A stretch of 64,000 nucleotides of DNA from SAR202 cluster bacterium bin127. GTDB lineage: Bacteria > Chloroflexota > Dehalococcoidia > Lucifugimonadales > Lucifugimonadaceae. The translations under genes and the position numbers were made by a program. Where the stretch lies: positions 248,001 to 312,000 of the forward strand of contig MPNN01000003.1 in the NCBI GenBank assembly GCA_002239045.1, written 5' to 3'. How positions within the stretch are numbered: position 1 is the first letter of the stretch; each line of letters starts with the position of its first letter. Below are positions 26,036-35,810 of this stretch, piece by piece. The notes below the pieces were generated by a model. That model did no database searches, was not told the DNA's origin, and saw only the letters and a program-made list of their open reading frames with translations.

Positions 26036-27544
26036 ATGCAACAACTCCCTCCCTTCGTCAAGAACCTGCCGCGGACCCGCATCGTTTGCACAATTGGACC
26101 CGCTACCGGGAATGTAAACCGAGCACGTCAACTCATCCGCGCCGGCATGTCCGTCGCACGTCTCAACCTCTCACACGGCAGCCCCGAAGATCACTCCGAA
26201 TATGTCGCCGCAGTGCGCGAAGCCGCGAAGCAAATCGGTGTCCACGTCGGCATCCTCGCCGACCTCCCAGGACCCAAATATCGCATCGGAACCGTGCACC
26301 CCGAACAAGCCGTCAAACAAAGCGGACGCGAAGGGATAGCCGTCAATACCCGTGACAATTTCGTCCTCACCGCGGAACGCGTTCACACCACATCCCAACG
26401 CGGCACCGTGTGGCCCGCCGGTCTGCACCACGACATCAGACCCCGAGCTAGCATCCTCATTGACGAAGGCGCCGTCGAACTCCGAGTAGACAAAGTCGAC
26501 GGCGAAGAGATCCACTGCACCGTCCGCCGCGGCGGCCTGATCCAATCCGACAAAGCGGTAACTGCGCCCGGCAACACATCAACTCTCGACTACTTTACCG
26601 ACGAAACCGTCGCCGCCCTCGAATTCGCCGTCAAAGCCGATGTCGATTTCGTCGGTCTCTCGTATATCCGAAATCGCGACGATCTTAGGGCTGTCCGAAA
26701 GTGGCTAGCCGACGCCGGACGCAACCCAGTATTGGTCGCAAAGATCGAAATCAAAGAAGCCGTCGACAACCTGAACGAGATTCTTGACGAAACCGACGTC
26801 ATCATGGTCGCCCGTGGTGACCTCGGTGTCGAGATGCCTCTGCACCTCGTCCCGACGACCCAGAAACGCATGATCCGAATGGCCAACGAAGTCGGCAAAC
26901 CCGTCATCACCGCGACCCAGATGCTCGAGTCGATGCGCGACAATCCCTACCCCACGCGCGCCGAATCCACCGACGTCTACAACGCCGTTCGCGACGGCAC
27001 GGATGCCGTTATGCTCTCCGCCGAAACCTCTGTCGGCGACTACCCCGTCGCAGCCGTCAAATTCATGGCGCGCGTCTCCAAAATGGCCGAACGATACCTC
27101 GACACCGAAATGCTCCGCAACCGCCGCATGGCTATCATCGACAAAGAAGGCCGACACGCCCAGATCAATTCGATCATCGCCTTCGATGCCGCACGGACCG
27201 CCGACACTCTCCGCTCCAAGGCCATCTTGACCTTCACTGAGACCGGAACCACCGCCGACCGCGTCGCCGCATTCAGACCACGGACACCAATCATCGCGCT
27301 CTCCCCAAACCAAAAAACCCTCAACAACCTTTCCATGCGGTGGGGAGTGATCCCAATCCTCGCCGAATCACTCGCCGAACTCGATCAAATGTTCGGTTAC
27401 GGTGCCAATCTCGCGAAAGAAATCGGCTTCGCAAAAGATGCCGACACCGTAGTCCTTGTCGCCGGTGTACCCATCGGCCAGACTGGAAGCACAAACCTCC
27501 TCCGCGTAATCACCATCGGTGACGACGATCAAGGAAGCTCCTAA
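26036..27544 (+). CDS. pyk: Pyruvate kinase
   Basis: Last step of glycolysis, phosphoenolpyruvate to pyruvate with ATP formation. The 502 residues include the N-terminal TRIVCTIGPATG, substrate-binding ARLNLSHGSPEDH, the catalytic LVAKIEIKEAVDNL region (family pattern [LIV]-x-K-IE), MVARGDLGVEMPL, and GKPVITATQMLESM with the adjacent RAESTDVYNAV. The C-terminal allosteric domain is complete. It overlaps the convergent DUF4129 gene by four bases at its stop. Confidence 0.96.
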   Translation: MQQLPPFVKNLPRTRIVCTIGPATGNVNRARQLIRAGMSVARLNLSHGSPEDHSEYVAAVREAAKQIGVHVGILADLPGPKYRIGTVHPEQAVKQSGREGIAVNTRDNFVLTAERVHTTSQRGTVWPAGLHHDIRPRASILIDEGAVELRVDKVDGEEIHCTVRRGGLIQSDKAVTAPGNTSTLDYFTDETVAALEFAVKADVDFVGLSYIRNRDDLRAVRKWLADAGRNPVLVAKIEIKEAVDNLNEILDETDVIMVARGDLGVEMPLHLVPTTQKRMIRMANEVGKPVITATQMLESMRDNPYPTRAESTDVYNAVRDGTDAVMLSAETSVGDYPVAAVKFMARVSKMAERYLDTEMLRNRRMAIIDKEGRHAQINSIIAFDAARTADTLRSKAILTFTETGTTADRVAAFRPRTPIIALSPNQKTLNNLSMRWGVIPILAESLAELDQMFGYGANLAKEIGFAKDADTVVLVAGVPIGQTGSTNLLRVITIGDDDQGSS

Positions 27545-28998
27545 CTGACCGGATGCCCGGACGACGGTTCGTCGCCCGATTCCTTTCGTCGCGCATCCAA
27601 CGCCTCGACCGCCGAGGCCAACCGCGACCTCAACGACTCCACCTGAGATTCCTCAGTCGGAACATTCCCGTAACAAGCCGCGTTGAAGCGCGACGTGATA
27701 TCCCTGATCGGCGCACCGTCAAGCACCGCCGCTAAGTCCGGTTGTCGCTCCGTCGGCGTAAGACGCGAATTGAACTCCAAGCCACGCGCCAACGCCATCT
27801 CCAAGGTCTCGAAATACAGCATGAATACCTCCCGGATACCCGGTTCATCCGGATACCTCCACAGGTGCCTTGGCTGACCCCGTCGCGTCATCCATTCCGG
27901 CAACAACCCTTTAAGAAGATCCCAGTACGTCACCTCGTCCACCTCATCCCTGATGGTCTCGCGCTCGACCCCATCATCCCGCGACAACCGTCTCACGATC
28001 CGTCGATACGCCAAAGCCGCAATGATTAGCACCACGAATAAGAGCAAAATCGTCAGCGGCCACTGCAACGCCTCCAACACCGCCTCGACCCAATCGTTGT
28101 TCGCCGCCTCTGCCGCCTCACGCTCACCAAACTCTGGACGCTCCCCCTGCCCTTGCTGCTCCTCCTGCTCCGGCGGTTCTCCACCAAACAGCGATTGCAA
28201 CAACTCGATGATCTTTGCGACAATCCAACCGATCGCCGTCAACGGCCAGTACAACAACCACAAGATCGCATCCACCGTCCAACCCCAAACCACCCAGAGC
28301 GCGTTCAATCCCGCGTAACCATATCGACCACCGAAAAACCCCGCGATCAGTCCGGTTCCCAGAAACGCCCCGAGCGCCACGAGTATGATCCGCGTCCACC
28401 TACCTGCGACCTGCGAATCTGACGGCAATCGCGCCACCGCCATCCCGCCCAATGTGGCGATGAAATACGGAATCAGCAGCTGCGCCAATCCCAGCTCCGT
28501 CGACGCGATCTCGTCGATGATCAACCCGATCGCAAGGATCACCAAGCCACGCTTAAATATCCGCTTCAAATGATCCGGCGCATCTCGATCGTCCCGGATT
28601 ATCGTCGACGATCGACGCCATATCAGCACCGTCGCGATCAACGCCATCAATAACGCGGCAACCGACTCCCCCGTCAGATCTCGATTGAAGACGTGATAGA
28701 TCCAAGCCAGATCGAAATTGAAACCGTCTTCCAATCGCGTGGTCGCTACCGCCGCGTATATCGTCGCAAGTCCAGCTGCGCCGTAGATCAACGCCACCGT
28801 CGCGACACCGCCTCGTAATCCGCCGACAACCCAAGAAGCTACCATCCCAACCACATACACCAGCAACACCGTGCTCCAATGCAACGCCGTGTATTCCAGA
28901 CTCAATCCCGCGCCGATCACCGCCAGGATCGTGAAGACAACCACGCTCTCGGCTACCGCAATCGCGGTAAACACCACCTGGTTGCGCCAATCAGACAT
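27541..28998 (-). CDS. Multi-helix membrane protein with C-terminal DUF4129
   Basis: A 485-residue protein with about nine hydrophobic helices in the first 260 residues, a Glu/Gln-rich loop (PPEQEEQQGQGERPEFGE), one further helix (LTILLLFVVLIIAALAYRRI), and a cytoplasmic DUF4129-type domain (RHLWRYPDEPGIREVFMLYF, then TPTERQPDLAAVL). DUF4129 proteins normally accompany MoxR ATPases, DUF58 and transglutaminase-like proteins in envelope systems. Its ATG overlaps the end of the DUF58 gene by eight bases, so they are coupled. Confidence 0.82.
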   Translation of the reverse strand: MSDWRNQVVFTAIAVAESVVVFTILAVIGAGLSLEYTALHWSTVLLVYVVGMVASWVVGGLRGGVATVALIYGAAGLATIYAAVATTRLEDGFNFDLAWIYHVFNRDLTGESVAALLMALIATVLIWRRSSTIIRDDRDAPDHLKRIFKRGLVILAIGLIIDEIASTELGLAQLLIPYFIATLGGMAVARLPSDSQVAGRWTRIILVALGAFLGTGLIAGFFGGRYGYAGLNALWVVWGWTVDAILWLLYWPLTAIGWIVAKIIELLQSLFGGEPPEQEEQQGQGERPEFGEREAAEAANNDWVEAVLEALQWPLTILLLFVVLIIAALAYRRIVRRLSRDDGVERETIRDEVDEVTYWDLLKGLLPEWMTRRGQPRHLWRYPDEPGIREVFMLYFETLEMALARGLEFNSRLTPTERQPDLAAVLDGAPIRDITSRFNAACYGNVPTEESQVESLRSRLASAVEALDARRKESGDEPSSGHPVS

Positions 28999-30337
28999 GA
29001 TCGTACTCGCGCGTCGGTAGATTCATCCGAGCATTCATCTCGATCTGTTCGTCAACTATCGACATCATCAGATCTTCCGAGTCTTCGTCGATCTTGAACG
29101 TCTCCCTCGCATCGACAACCGGTATCCCCGTTACCTGCGGCGGCTCCTCGCGTCCGACCCAAGCGATCGAAACCCGATGGCCTTCGCGCAACTCGTGGTG
29201 CAGATACGCAACCACCGGCTCCGTCAAGAATCCCGCCACCAAGATGATGGACGAACCACTCGATATCGCCTGAGCCCCACGATCCATCGCCAAGGCATCC
29301 AAAGCCGTAAACGACAGCGGCTGCACAAAAGCCAGGGCCTCCAATATCGTCCTGATGTGATGCGGGCCATCTCCGGCCGGCACCACCGACATCACCCCAC
29401 GCGTCGGGCGAACCCCGTTCGCGACCATCGCCACGCGGTATCCCAGATCCGCGCAACGAACCGCGATCGATGCCGCTCCCGTAACCGCCGCCTCCAGCAC
29501 ATCGTATTTGTAACCGTGCCAAGCGTAGTCAACCGTCCTCGACTCGAGCATCACCACCACGTCGTTGCTTACGCTCTGGTCATACGTTCGCACCGTCAAC
29601 TCGTCGCGTTTCGCACTCAACTTCCAATCGATCCGCTTCAATGGATCCCCCGGACGATAGTCCCGCACGCTCCGAGGCCGAGACGGGTCATCCAAAAGCA
29701 TATTGCGAGCCAAAATGTCCCCCATCGGCTTGGCCGCGGGCAACTCCCAACTCTCAAGAGGCACGATACGCGGATACACCGTGATCCCGTGTTCTGACCT
29801 CGAATCGCGCCGCACCGTGCCAAATAAACCAAACAAATCTCCACTCCGCAACTCCGTCGGACCGATCGAATAATGCCCCCGATGATGCGCCCGGACGTGG
29901 TGCCGGAACCGGATCCGCTCGTATCCCGCCAAACTCGTCGTCTCCACGATCTCGCTACCCCCCGCATACGCCCGACGCTTCACATTCTCATCACTCAACG
30001 GCGTCATTCCCGTTGGCAAAAACTCTATGATCTGAACCCACGGTATCGGCAATGGCTTCCGATTCTCCAACGTCATCACGATCTCGATCTCATCACCCTC
30101 GAACGCATGAGTGTCCGAAGGCTCAGCATCGTAGGCAACCTCCGCCAACGACAATTTCGACCACAACGTCCCGCCAGCCGAAATCACAAACGCCGTCGTT
30201 CCCAAAGCCACCACTAACGCCGATCCAGTCCCCGCGCCAACCCCGATCACTACCACCATCAACAACATGAACAACTCACCGATGACATCCGGCGCACGCA
30301 GATCCCGAGTCCGCTTCTCACGGAACGTCCTCATCAT
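28991..30337 (-). CDS. DUF58-domain protein with N-terminal membrane helices
   Basis: A protein of about 448 residues: two N-terminal hydrophobic helices (LFMLLMVVVIGVGAG, then ALVVALGTTAFVISAG), a beta-rich middle (VTLENRKPLPIPWVQIIEF) and the DUF58 signature YRPGDPLKRIDWKLSAKRDE around residues 215-235, followed by a von-Willebrand-like fold (VVVMLESRTVDYAW). Such proteins work with MoxR AAA ATPases. Start uncertain: ATG at 30337 and upstream TTG codons are all possible. The MoxR gene is upstream on the same strand beyond a block of repeats. Confidence 0.85.
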   Translation of the reverse strand: MMRTFREKRTRDLRAPDVIGELFMLLMVVVIGVGAGTGSALVVALGTTAFVISAGGTLWSKLSLAEVAYDAEPSDTHAFEGDEIEIVMTLENRKPLPIPWVQIIEFLPTGMTPLSDENVKRRAYAGGSEIVETTSLAGYERIRFRHHVRAHHRGHYSIGPTELRSGDLFGLFGTVRRDSRSEHGITVYPRIVPLESWELPAAKPMGDILARNMLLDDPSRPRSVRDYRPGDPLKRIDWKLSAKRDELTVRTYDQSVSNDVVVMLESRTVDYAWHGYKYDVLEAAVTGAASIAVRCADLGYRVAMVANGVRPTRGVMSVVPAGDGPHHIRTILEALAFVQPLSFTALDALAMDRGAQAISSGSSIILVAGFLTEPVVAYLHHELREGHRVSIAWVGREEPPQVTGIPVVDARETFKIDEDSEDLMMSIVDEQIEMNARMNLPTREYDHV

Positions 30338-30376
30338 CGGATTAATCAATGCCTCACCCCCCAATCCTCATCCCAT

Positions 30377-30690
30377 GCCCACCGTCATTCCCGCCACGCG
30401 CGTCATTCTCGCGCACGCGAGAACCCAGAGAAAAGCAAAGCACACCATCGTCATTCCGGCGAAAGCCGGAATCCAGAGGGGAAGGGCAACGGGGAGTCGC
30501 TCGCGATCCCGACCCAAAAGCCAAGCCATCACCACCGTCATTCCCGCGGACGCGGGAATCCAGAGAAAAGCAAAGCACGCCGCTCCATCCCCCGTCGATC
30601 CGCAGACGTTCGAAACAACGTTCAGTCCCCTCGCCCGCTCGGCGGGAGTGGGCTAGAGCCTGCCCCGGACTCGATCCGGGGGTGAGGGCA
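30377..30690. repeat. Cluster of four to five palindromic repeats inside the moxR-DUF58 operon
   Basis: Units seen: a CGCACGCG-family palindrome near 30398-30427, a GGCGAAAGCC palindrome at about 30450-30482, a CGCGGACGCGG palindrome near 30536-30564, and the CGCTCGGCGGGAG hairpin plus CCCCGGACTCGATCCGGGG near 30630-30690. AATCCAGAGAAAAGCAAAGC follows two of them. The repeats separate two genes that elsewhere are adjacent. Confidence 0.75.
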
Positions 30691-30699
30691 AAATTCATC

Positions 30700-31743
30700 T
30701 CACCGCTCGATCGGCACTGGCACCTGCGCCACAACATCCTCGATCACCTGCGCCGATTCCCGACGCCGCATCTGCATGCTCGATTCCAGAATTACCCGAT
30801 GCGAAAGCACCGCACCCGCCAAGATCTTGATATCGTCGGGCATCGCGTATTCCCGACCATGCATCGCCGCCCGTGCCTGCGCCGCATGTTGCAACGCCAA
30901 AGAAGCCCGCGGGCTCGCACCCAATCGAATCTGCGCATTGTTCCGCGTTGCCCTAACCACTGCAACCAAATACTCTCGCACATGGTCCGCAACCCGAACC
31001 GTCTCCACTATCTCCCGGGCCCGTTCGACATCTGAAGCATCTGCGCACACATCAACCGAAATCGTACCGTCGCCGGTCTGGAATCGCTGAAGCATCACCG
31101 ATTCCTCCTCGTCCGACGGATATCCGATCGACAGCTTCAACAAGAACCGATCCAGCTGCGCCTCCGGCAGCATAAACGTTCCCTCCATCTCCACCGGATT
31201 CAACGTCGCCAAAACCAGAAACGGCGAACTCAAATGCATCGTCGTCCCGTCCACCGAAACCTGCTGCTCCTGCATCGCCTCCAACAACGCCGACTGCGTA
31301 CGCGGCGTCGCCCGGTTGATCTCATCCGCCAACAATATCTGCGTAAAAATCGGACCCGCTTTGAACTCGAACGTGCCCAAACCGGAGTTGTAGATGTTCA
31401 CTCCCAACACATCCGAAGGTACCAAGTCCGGCGTGAACTGCACCCGCTTGAAATCCAATCCCAAAGACGCCGCAATCGTCTTCGCCAGCGTCGTCTTACC
31501 AGTCCCCGGCACATCCTCAAACAACACGTGACCACGACCGAGCATCGCGATTATCGCAAGATCTATCGCATCACCCTTACCAACGAACACCTGCTGCACA
31601 TTCTCCCGTACCTTCCGTGCGAAATCCTGCACGAAAGCAGCATCAACATCCGTTTCCGTAGTTTCCCCAAGTTTTTCTGCGGTTTGAGCCAAGAGAACCT
31701 CGATATCTGACTTCAGCACACCATCCCGAACCACACAACGCAA
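30700..31743 (-). CDS. MoxR-family AAA+ ATPase
   Basis: A 347-residue chaperone-like ATPase: Walker A VLFEDVPGTGKTTLAKTIA, pore-region FKRVQFTPDLVPSDVLG, Walker B ILLADEINRATPRTQSALLE, and sensor/lid region LASLNP-like (VLATLNPVEMEG) then LPEAQLDRFLLKL. MoxR ATPases help assemble or insert metal into partner complexes, usually with DUF58 proteins encoded next door, as here. The start is a weak TTG at 31743; GTG codons a few residues later are alternatives. Confidence 0.93.
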   Translation of the reverse strand: MRCVVRDGVLKSDIEVLLAQTAEKLGETTETDVDAAFVQDFARKVRENVQQVFVGKGDAIDLAIIAMLGRGHVLFEDVPGTGKTTLAKTIAASLGLDFKRVQFTPDLVPSDVLGVNIYNSGLGTFEFKAGPIFTQILLADEINRATPRTQSALLEAMQEQQVSVDGTTMHLSSPFLVLATLNPVEMEGTFMLPEAQLDRFLLKLSIGYPSDEEESVMLQRFQTGDGTISVDVCADASDVERAREIVETVRVADHVREYLVAVVRATRNNAQIRLGASPRASLALQHAAQARAAMHGREYAMPDDIKILAGAVLSHRVILESSMQMRRRESAQVIEDVVAQVPVPIER

Positions 31744-31999
31744 CCTCTAATCTTAACCGCAACCAACCCATCCAGACACCCCCACCCGTAGGGGCGACCC
31801 TTATGGTCGCCCAACCCCCGCCATCGCGCACAAACTCGTCATCACCCAAATACCGTCGTCATTCATTTTCTCGGCGGGTTACAACCGACCACTCTGCGAA
31901 TCGTCTCCCACTTGATGGAGGTTATCCCCATTTATCACCAAACAACACATCATCCCATCCTTTCCGTCCTTCAAAATCCTTCACATCCTAGTTCAAACC
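31744..31999. repeat. Repeats between moxR and the FAH-family gene
   Basis: Contains GTAGGGGCGACCCTTATGGTC near 31788-31813, also found in variant form at about 50369-50394, and a pyrimidine-rich run ending ATCCTAGTTCAAACC at 31984-31998. The latter overlaps the stop codon of the FAH-family gene, showing that this dispersed element can reach into coding ends. Confidence 0.65.
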
Positions 32000-32886
32000 A
32001 CCACCACCGAATTCACCAACGTCCCGATCCCACCGATCGATATGCTCACTACATCACCCTCCGCCAAAGTGAACTCCGGCGGCGGAATCGTCCCCGTCCC
32101 CGTGCAGACCGTTGTCCCATTCGGAACCTGATTGTGCCGCTGCAACCAATCAGCCAGGTAGTTACAGTCACGCTTCATTTGAGACGTGTTCGACGAGCCA
32201 TCAAACGCCACCTCACCATCCCTCTCAATCTGGAGACCGACATCCAACTTTTGAGCATCACCAACAACCTCCGGCGTCGCAATACACGGCCCAATCGCAC
32301 ACGACCGGTCATAAACCTTAGCCTGCGGGAGATAAAGCGGATTTGCTCCCTCAATCGACCGGCTGCTCATGTCGTTCCCTATCGTGTACGCCACGATCTC
32401 GCCCCCATAAAGCACAAACGCCAGCTCCGGCTCCGGAACATCCCACTCCGAATCCGCACGGATGCCCACTGCATCACCCGGCGAAACCAGCCGCTCAGCC
32501 GTCGCCTTGAAAAACGCCTCCGGTCGGTCCGCGTTATACACCAGCGCATAAACATCCGGCGATCCACTCTCCGCCTGTCGCTCCCGCATGCTGTCCATAT
32601 ACGTGACCCCAAAAGCCCAAACCTCAGGAGCAAAAATCGGCGGCAACAACCGAGCATCCCCATCCCCGGCGCACAGTTCCGAAGCCGACATCTCGCCTCC
32701 ACCGCCGCGTCTCAAAATCCCATTCGCCACGTCATCGATTCCCACACCGCCTAGATGCGCCGCCTTGAACAACGACAGCGTCGAATCGGCCTCTCCGGTT
32801 ATCGACGTCAAGTCGGTAACCGTGCCATCCGCGGCCTCAACTCCAACATGAACCTCATCGCCGATTAGGAACTGGTAGTAACGCAT
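31993..32886 (-). CDS. Fumarylacetoacetate hydrolase (FAH) family protein
   Basis: A 297-residue member of the FAH superfamily, whose enzymes hydrolyse, decarboxylate or dehydrate small 2-oxoacids with a divalent metal. The metal ligands lie in SEWDVPEPELAFVL, followed by YTIGNDMSSRSIEG. FKATAERLVSPGDAVGIR is the usual substrate-loop region. ATG at 32886 follows AAAGGCGAG and is preferred to a TTG at 32901. No pathway partner adjoins it; the enolase-superfamily enzyme at 40281 could belong to the same sugar-acid catabolism. Confidence 0.88.
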   Translation of the reverse strand: MRYYQFLIGDEVHVGVEAADGTVTDLTSITGEADSTLSLFKAAHLGGVGIDDVANGILRRGGGGEMSASELCAGDGDARLLPPIFAPEVWAFGVTYMDSMRERQAESGSPDVYALVYNADRPEAFFKATAERLVSPGDAVGIRADSEWDVPEPELAFVLYGGEIVAYTIGNDMSSRSIEGANPLYLPQAKVYDRSCAIGPCIATPEVVGDAQKLDVGLQIERDGEVAFDGSSNTSQMKRDCNYLADWLQRHNQVPNGTTVCTGTGTIPPPEFTLAEGDVVSISIGGIGTLVNSVVVV

Positions 32887-33034
32887 TTGCTCGCCTTTCA
32901 ATCCGGTCTTGCGATCCCTGACGAAATCACTTTACAGCAATGAGCATAAAATCTGTCATCAGTCCCCTGCCGTATTCATATACAGCGAAGCAAATTCATG
33001 CCGACCTTCTTCGACGCCTAGATTCAAGGATTCC

Positions 33035-34546
33035 ATGCGCCTGACACGACTCAAAAGACCGCGAGCCAAATCGTTATCGTTCCTCATCGCAACGACGGCG
33101 CTGATCGGATTCGCGTACTTCGTTTCAGCTCCCGCCTTGGCGCAAGCACCGCGGCCGGCGGAAAACGAGGTCGTCACCCACCACGTCACACTCTCAGACA
33201 AAATCACCGTCGACATCGAAATCGACATCGACGTCGAAATCAAAGAGGCGCGCCTTTGGGTCCGACCCCACGGCAACGACACCATCGCGTCCTACCGCTA
33301 CGTCGAGTTCGAACCGGTACGAAATAACGGTCTGAAAGCCTCCGGCGAAATCGACCTACAGTCTCCTTCCTACTTCCCCCCGGGAACCACCTTCGACGTT
33401 CGCTTCGAATTCGTCTCCGTCGAAAACGACATCTACACCTCCAACACCTACCACCTCGAACACCTCGGCACCGCCCACGATTGGCAACGAGTCTCCGACG
33501 ACATTCTCGAAATCGTCTACTACGGCCTCAACCGCAGATCAATCGAAAACCTCCACTCCCAAGTCGCATCGCGCCTCCCCGAGATCAGCTTCGCTCTCGG
33601 AGTCACCGACAGCCCGCAATACCGCGCCGTCATATTCCCCAACCTCCGCGAACTCACTATCCACGGACCACGCATCAGCCAAGCCGCAACCGACGGCACC
33701 TATTTCGGCGGCTTCGCATACGACACGTACAACCTCACCATCATGTCATCCCCTTCCGCCGAAATCCTCGTCCACGAATTGACCCATCTCATATTTGGCC
33801 GCAAATTCACATCCCCGTATGCAACCGCCGCACCCGGGTGGCTCAACGAAGGCAACGCCAGCTTTTGGGAAACCGGCGATCGACGAAAGCCATCTCGAGA
33901 TTTCGCATCCTTCGCCCGATCCGGAAACGTCAGCGAATTCGCGAAGATGGATTCGGTGCCCGGCCTCCGAGCCGACATCCACCGCTTCTACACACAGTCC
34001 GCCGACTTCGTAGGTTTCCTCCTCGAAAACTACGGACGCGATTCCGTCGGCAAACTACTCGACGAACTCAACACCGGAAAAGAAATCGAAGAAGCCATGC
34101 AGACCGTCTTCGACGGCACCTTGACTCAGATCGAGAACGAGTGGCGCCGAGAATGGCGATTACCCCCAGTCGGCAGTTCGATCGAGACAATCATCGACAT
34201 CCAATCCGACCTGCCACCCACGATCCCCGGACTACCCACCATCACAACCGGTACGTTGGATGCGAAATTGGAACGAACCGATCAGCAGATCGACGATATC
34301 GCAACTCCGCAACCAGAACCCATAGCTAGAGCCACTTCAGCGCCGATATCATCCGAACCGCAACCACAAGCCACCGCCGCTCCTGAACAACCCCCAGCCG
34401 CGACCGCGATCCCAACGCCATCCAGCGTCTACTTCACCGGCGGACCAGACGAAGAGTGGCCCACCGTCAAACCCAGCGCGATCATCGTGTTTGCGCTCAT
34501 CGCGCTAGGAATCATGGCGTTGATGTATCGACGTTTCAAAACCTAA
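33035..34546 (+). CDS. Membrane-anchored HExxH metallopeptidase (peptidase MA-like)
   Basis: A 503-residue exported protein. It has a signal peptide (KSLSFLIATTALIGF, cleaved near APALAQA), a beta-rich N-terminal domain, the gluzincin motif EILVHELTHLIFGR with the downstream glutamate-bearing PGWLNEGNASFWE, then a Pro/Ala/Thr-rich linker and a C-terminal membrane helix (AIIVFALIALGIMALM) ending in Arg/Lys. AAGGA precedes the ATG at 33035. It therefore sits outside the cell tethered at its C-terminus. Substrate unknown. Confidence 0.87.
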   Translation: MRLTRLKRPRAKSLSFLIATTALIGFAYFVSAPALAQAPRPAENEVVTHHVTLSDKITVDIEIDIDVEIKEARLWVRPHGNDTIASYRYVEFEPVRNNGLKASGEIDLQSPSYFPPGTTFDVRFEFVSVENDIYTSNTYHLEHLGTAHDWQRVSDDILEIVYYGLNRRSIENLHSQVASRLPEISFALGVTDSPQYRAVIFPNLRELTIHGPRISQAATDGTYFGGFAYDTYNLTIMSSPSAEILVHELTHLIFGRKFTSPYATAAPGWLNEGNASFWETGDRRKPSRDFASFARSGNVSEFAKMDSVPGLRADIHRFYTQSADFVGFLLENYGRDSVGKLLDELNTGKEIEEAMQTVFDGTLTQIENEWRREWRLPPVGSSIETIIDIQSDLPPTIPGLPTITTGTLDAKLERTDQQIDDIATPQPEPIARATSAPISSEPQPQATAAPEQPPAATAIPTPSSVYFTGGPDEEWPTVKPSAIIVFALIALGIMALMYRRFKT

Positions 34547-34577
34547 CCGACATCCTTCGCGGTAACATCAATCCCTG

Positions 34578-35723
34578 ATGACCTCCGCGATCCAGACCAC
34601 GTCCCTCATCTACTCCCACGAACAGTCGCAACACGTCCTCAGCCCAACGCATCCCATGCGCCCAATAAGGCTCATGCACATGCACGAATTAATGCGCAGC
34701 GTCGGCCTCCTTGACACCGAAAACATCGCAACCGAAGCACCCCGTCTAGCCACCGACGACGAGATCGCCATCTTCCACGACACCGATTACATCGACGTCG
34801 TCAAAGCCATCGACACTGGTGGCATAGTCCCGGCAATGCACCAATTTGGATTCGGCCCCGGCGACAACCCGCCACGCTCCGGCATGTATCGCCACGCCGC
34901 CCTCGCCGCCGGTGGCGCGATGCTCGCCGCCGAACGCGTCCTCAGCGGCCAAACCAAAAACGCATTCGTCCCCGCCGGCGGCATGCACCACCACGCCATG
35001 AGCAACCGCGCATCCGGGTTCGGCATCTTCAACGATGCCGTAATCGCTATCAAGCATCTCATCGAACAAGGACTCCGCGTCTTTTACGTCGACATCGATG
35101 TGCACCACGGCGACGGCGTCCAAGCCGGGCTCTACGAAACTGAAAGAGCGATGACCGTATCCATCCACGAATCCGGCCAGTGGCTCTTCCCCGGAACCGG
35201 CGGACCAAACGAAATCGGCATCGGCGACGGTGAAGGCTACAGCGTCAACATACCCCTGGCTCCCTACACCGACGATCGTCTCTGGCACCAAGCATTCGAC
35301 GCCACCATCCCCGACCTCGCGAGAGCGTTCGAACCCGACCTCATCTTCACACAGCTTGGAATCGACACCCACCGCAACGACCCGCTCGCCCACCTATCCC
35401 TCACAACCCAAGGCCACAACCTAGCCGTCCGAAAATTCGCAACCTTAGTCAACGAAATCGGATGCCCGTGGATCGCAGTCGGCGGAGGAGGTTACGACAT
35501 GTCGGCCGTCGCCAGAGCATGGACCATGGACCTCGCAACCATGGCGGACATCGAACTCCCGGAAACCGTCCCGCAGTCCTTCGCCTCACTCTCCGACCTC
35601 ACGATCTTCCACGACCCCGGCGAATATCGTATCGATCCCAACATCCAAAGCGGCATCGTCAACCACAACGATTCAGCGATCAACGAAATTAGGCAGAGCA
35701 TATTCCCGCGCTTCGGCCTTTAA
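34578..35723 (+). CDS. Histone deacetylase/AcuC-family amidohydrolase
   Basis: A 381-residue zinc-dependent deacylase. Seen: PAGGMHHHAMSNRASGFGIFND (catalytic His pair), YVDIDVHHGDGVQ (zinc-binding Asp and His), and QLGIDTHRNDPLAHL followed by VGGGGYDM near the C-terminus, all in family order. Bacterial members deacetylate acetoin-utilisation enzymes, polyamines or small molecules; the substrate cannot be read here. It starts 32 bases after the metallopeptidase gene. Confidence 0.93.
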   Translation: MTSAIQTTSLIYSHEQSQHVLSPTHPMRPIRLMHMHELMRSVGLLDTENIATEAPRLATDDEIAIFHDTDYIDVVKAIDTGGIVPAMHQFGFGPGDNPPRSGMYRHAALAAGGAMLAAERVLSGQTKNAFVPAGGMHHHAMSNRASGFGIFNDAVIAIKHLIEQGLRVFYVDIDVHHGDGVQAGLYETERAMTVSIHESGQWLFPGTGGPNEIGIGDGEGYSVNIPLAPYTDDRLWHQAFDATIPDLARAFEPDLIFTQLGIDTHRNDPLAHLSLTTQGHNLAVRKFATLVNEIGCPWIAVGGGGYDMSAVARAWTMDLATMADIELPETVPQSFASLSDLTIFHDPGEYRIDPNIQSGIVNHNDSAINEIRQSIFPRFGL

Positions 35724-35762
35724 CGCGTAACGCGACGCGCAGGCAAAAGCCCACCGGACACC

Positions 35763-35793
35763 CCCCTCTAGGAATAAAAGAGAGGGGTTTTCT
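35763..35793. terminator. Hairpin terminator between acuC-like gene and dnaK
   Basis: CCCCTCT at 35763-35769 pairs with AGAGGGG at 35781-35787, followed by TTTTCTT. It serves the plus-strand deacetylase gene and, with a flanking A-run, could also end the dnaK transcript. Confidence 0.75.
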
Positions 35794-35810
35794 TCGGAAA
35801 AATCCGAAAT

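Noticed and set aside
31912-32754. Open frame of 280 codons opposite the FAH-family gene
   Set aside because: Arg/Ile-rich low-quality translation antisense to a recognised enzyme.
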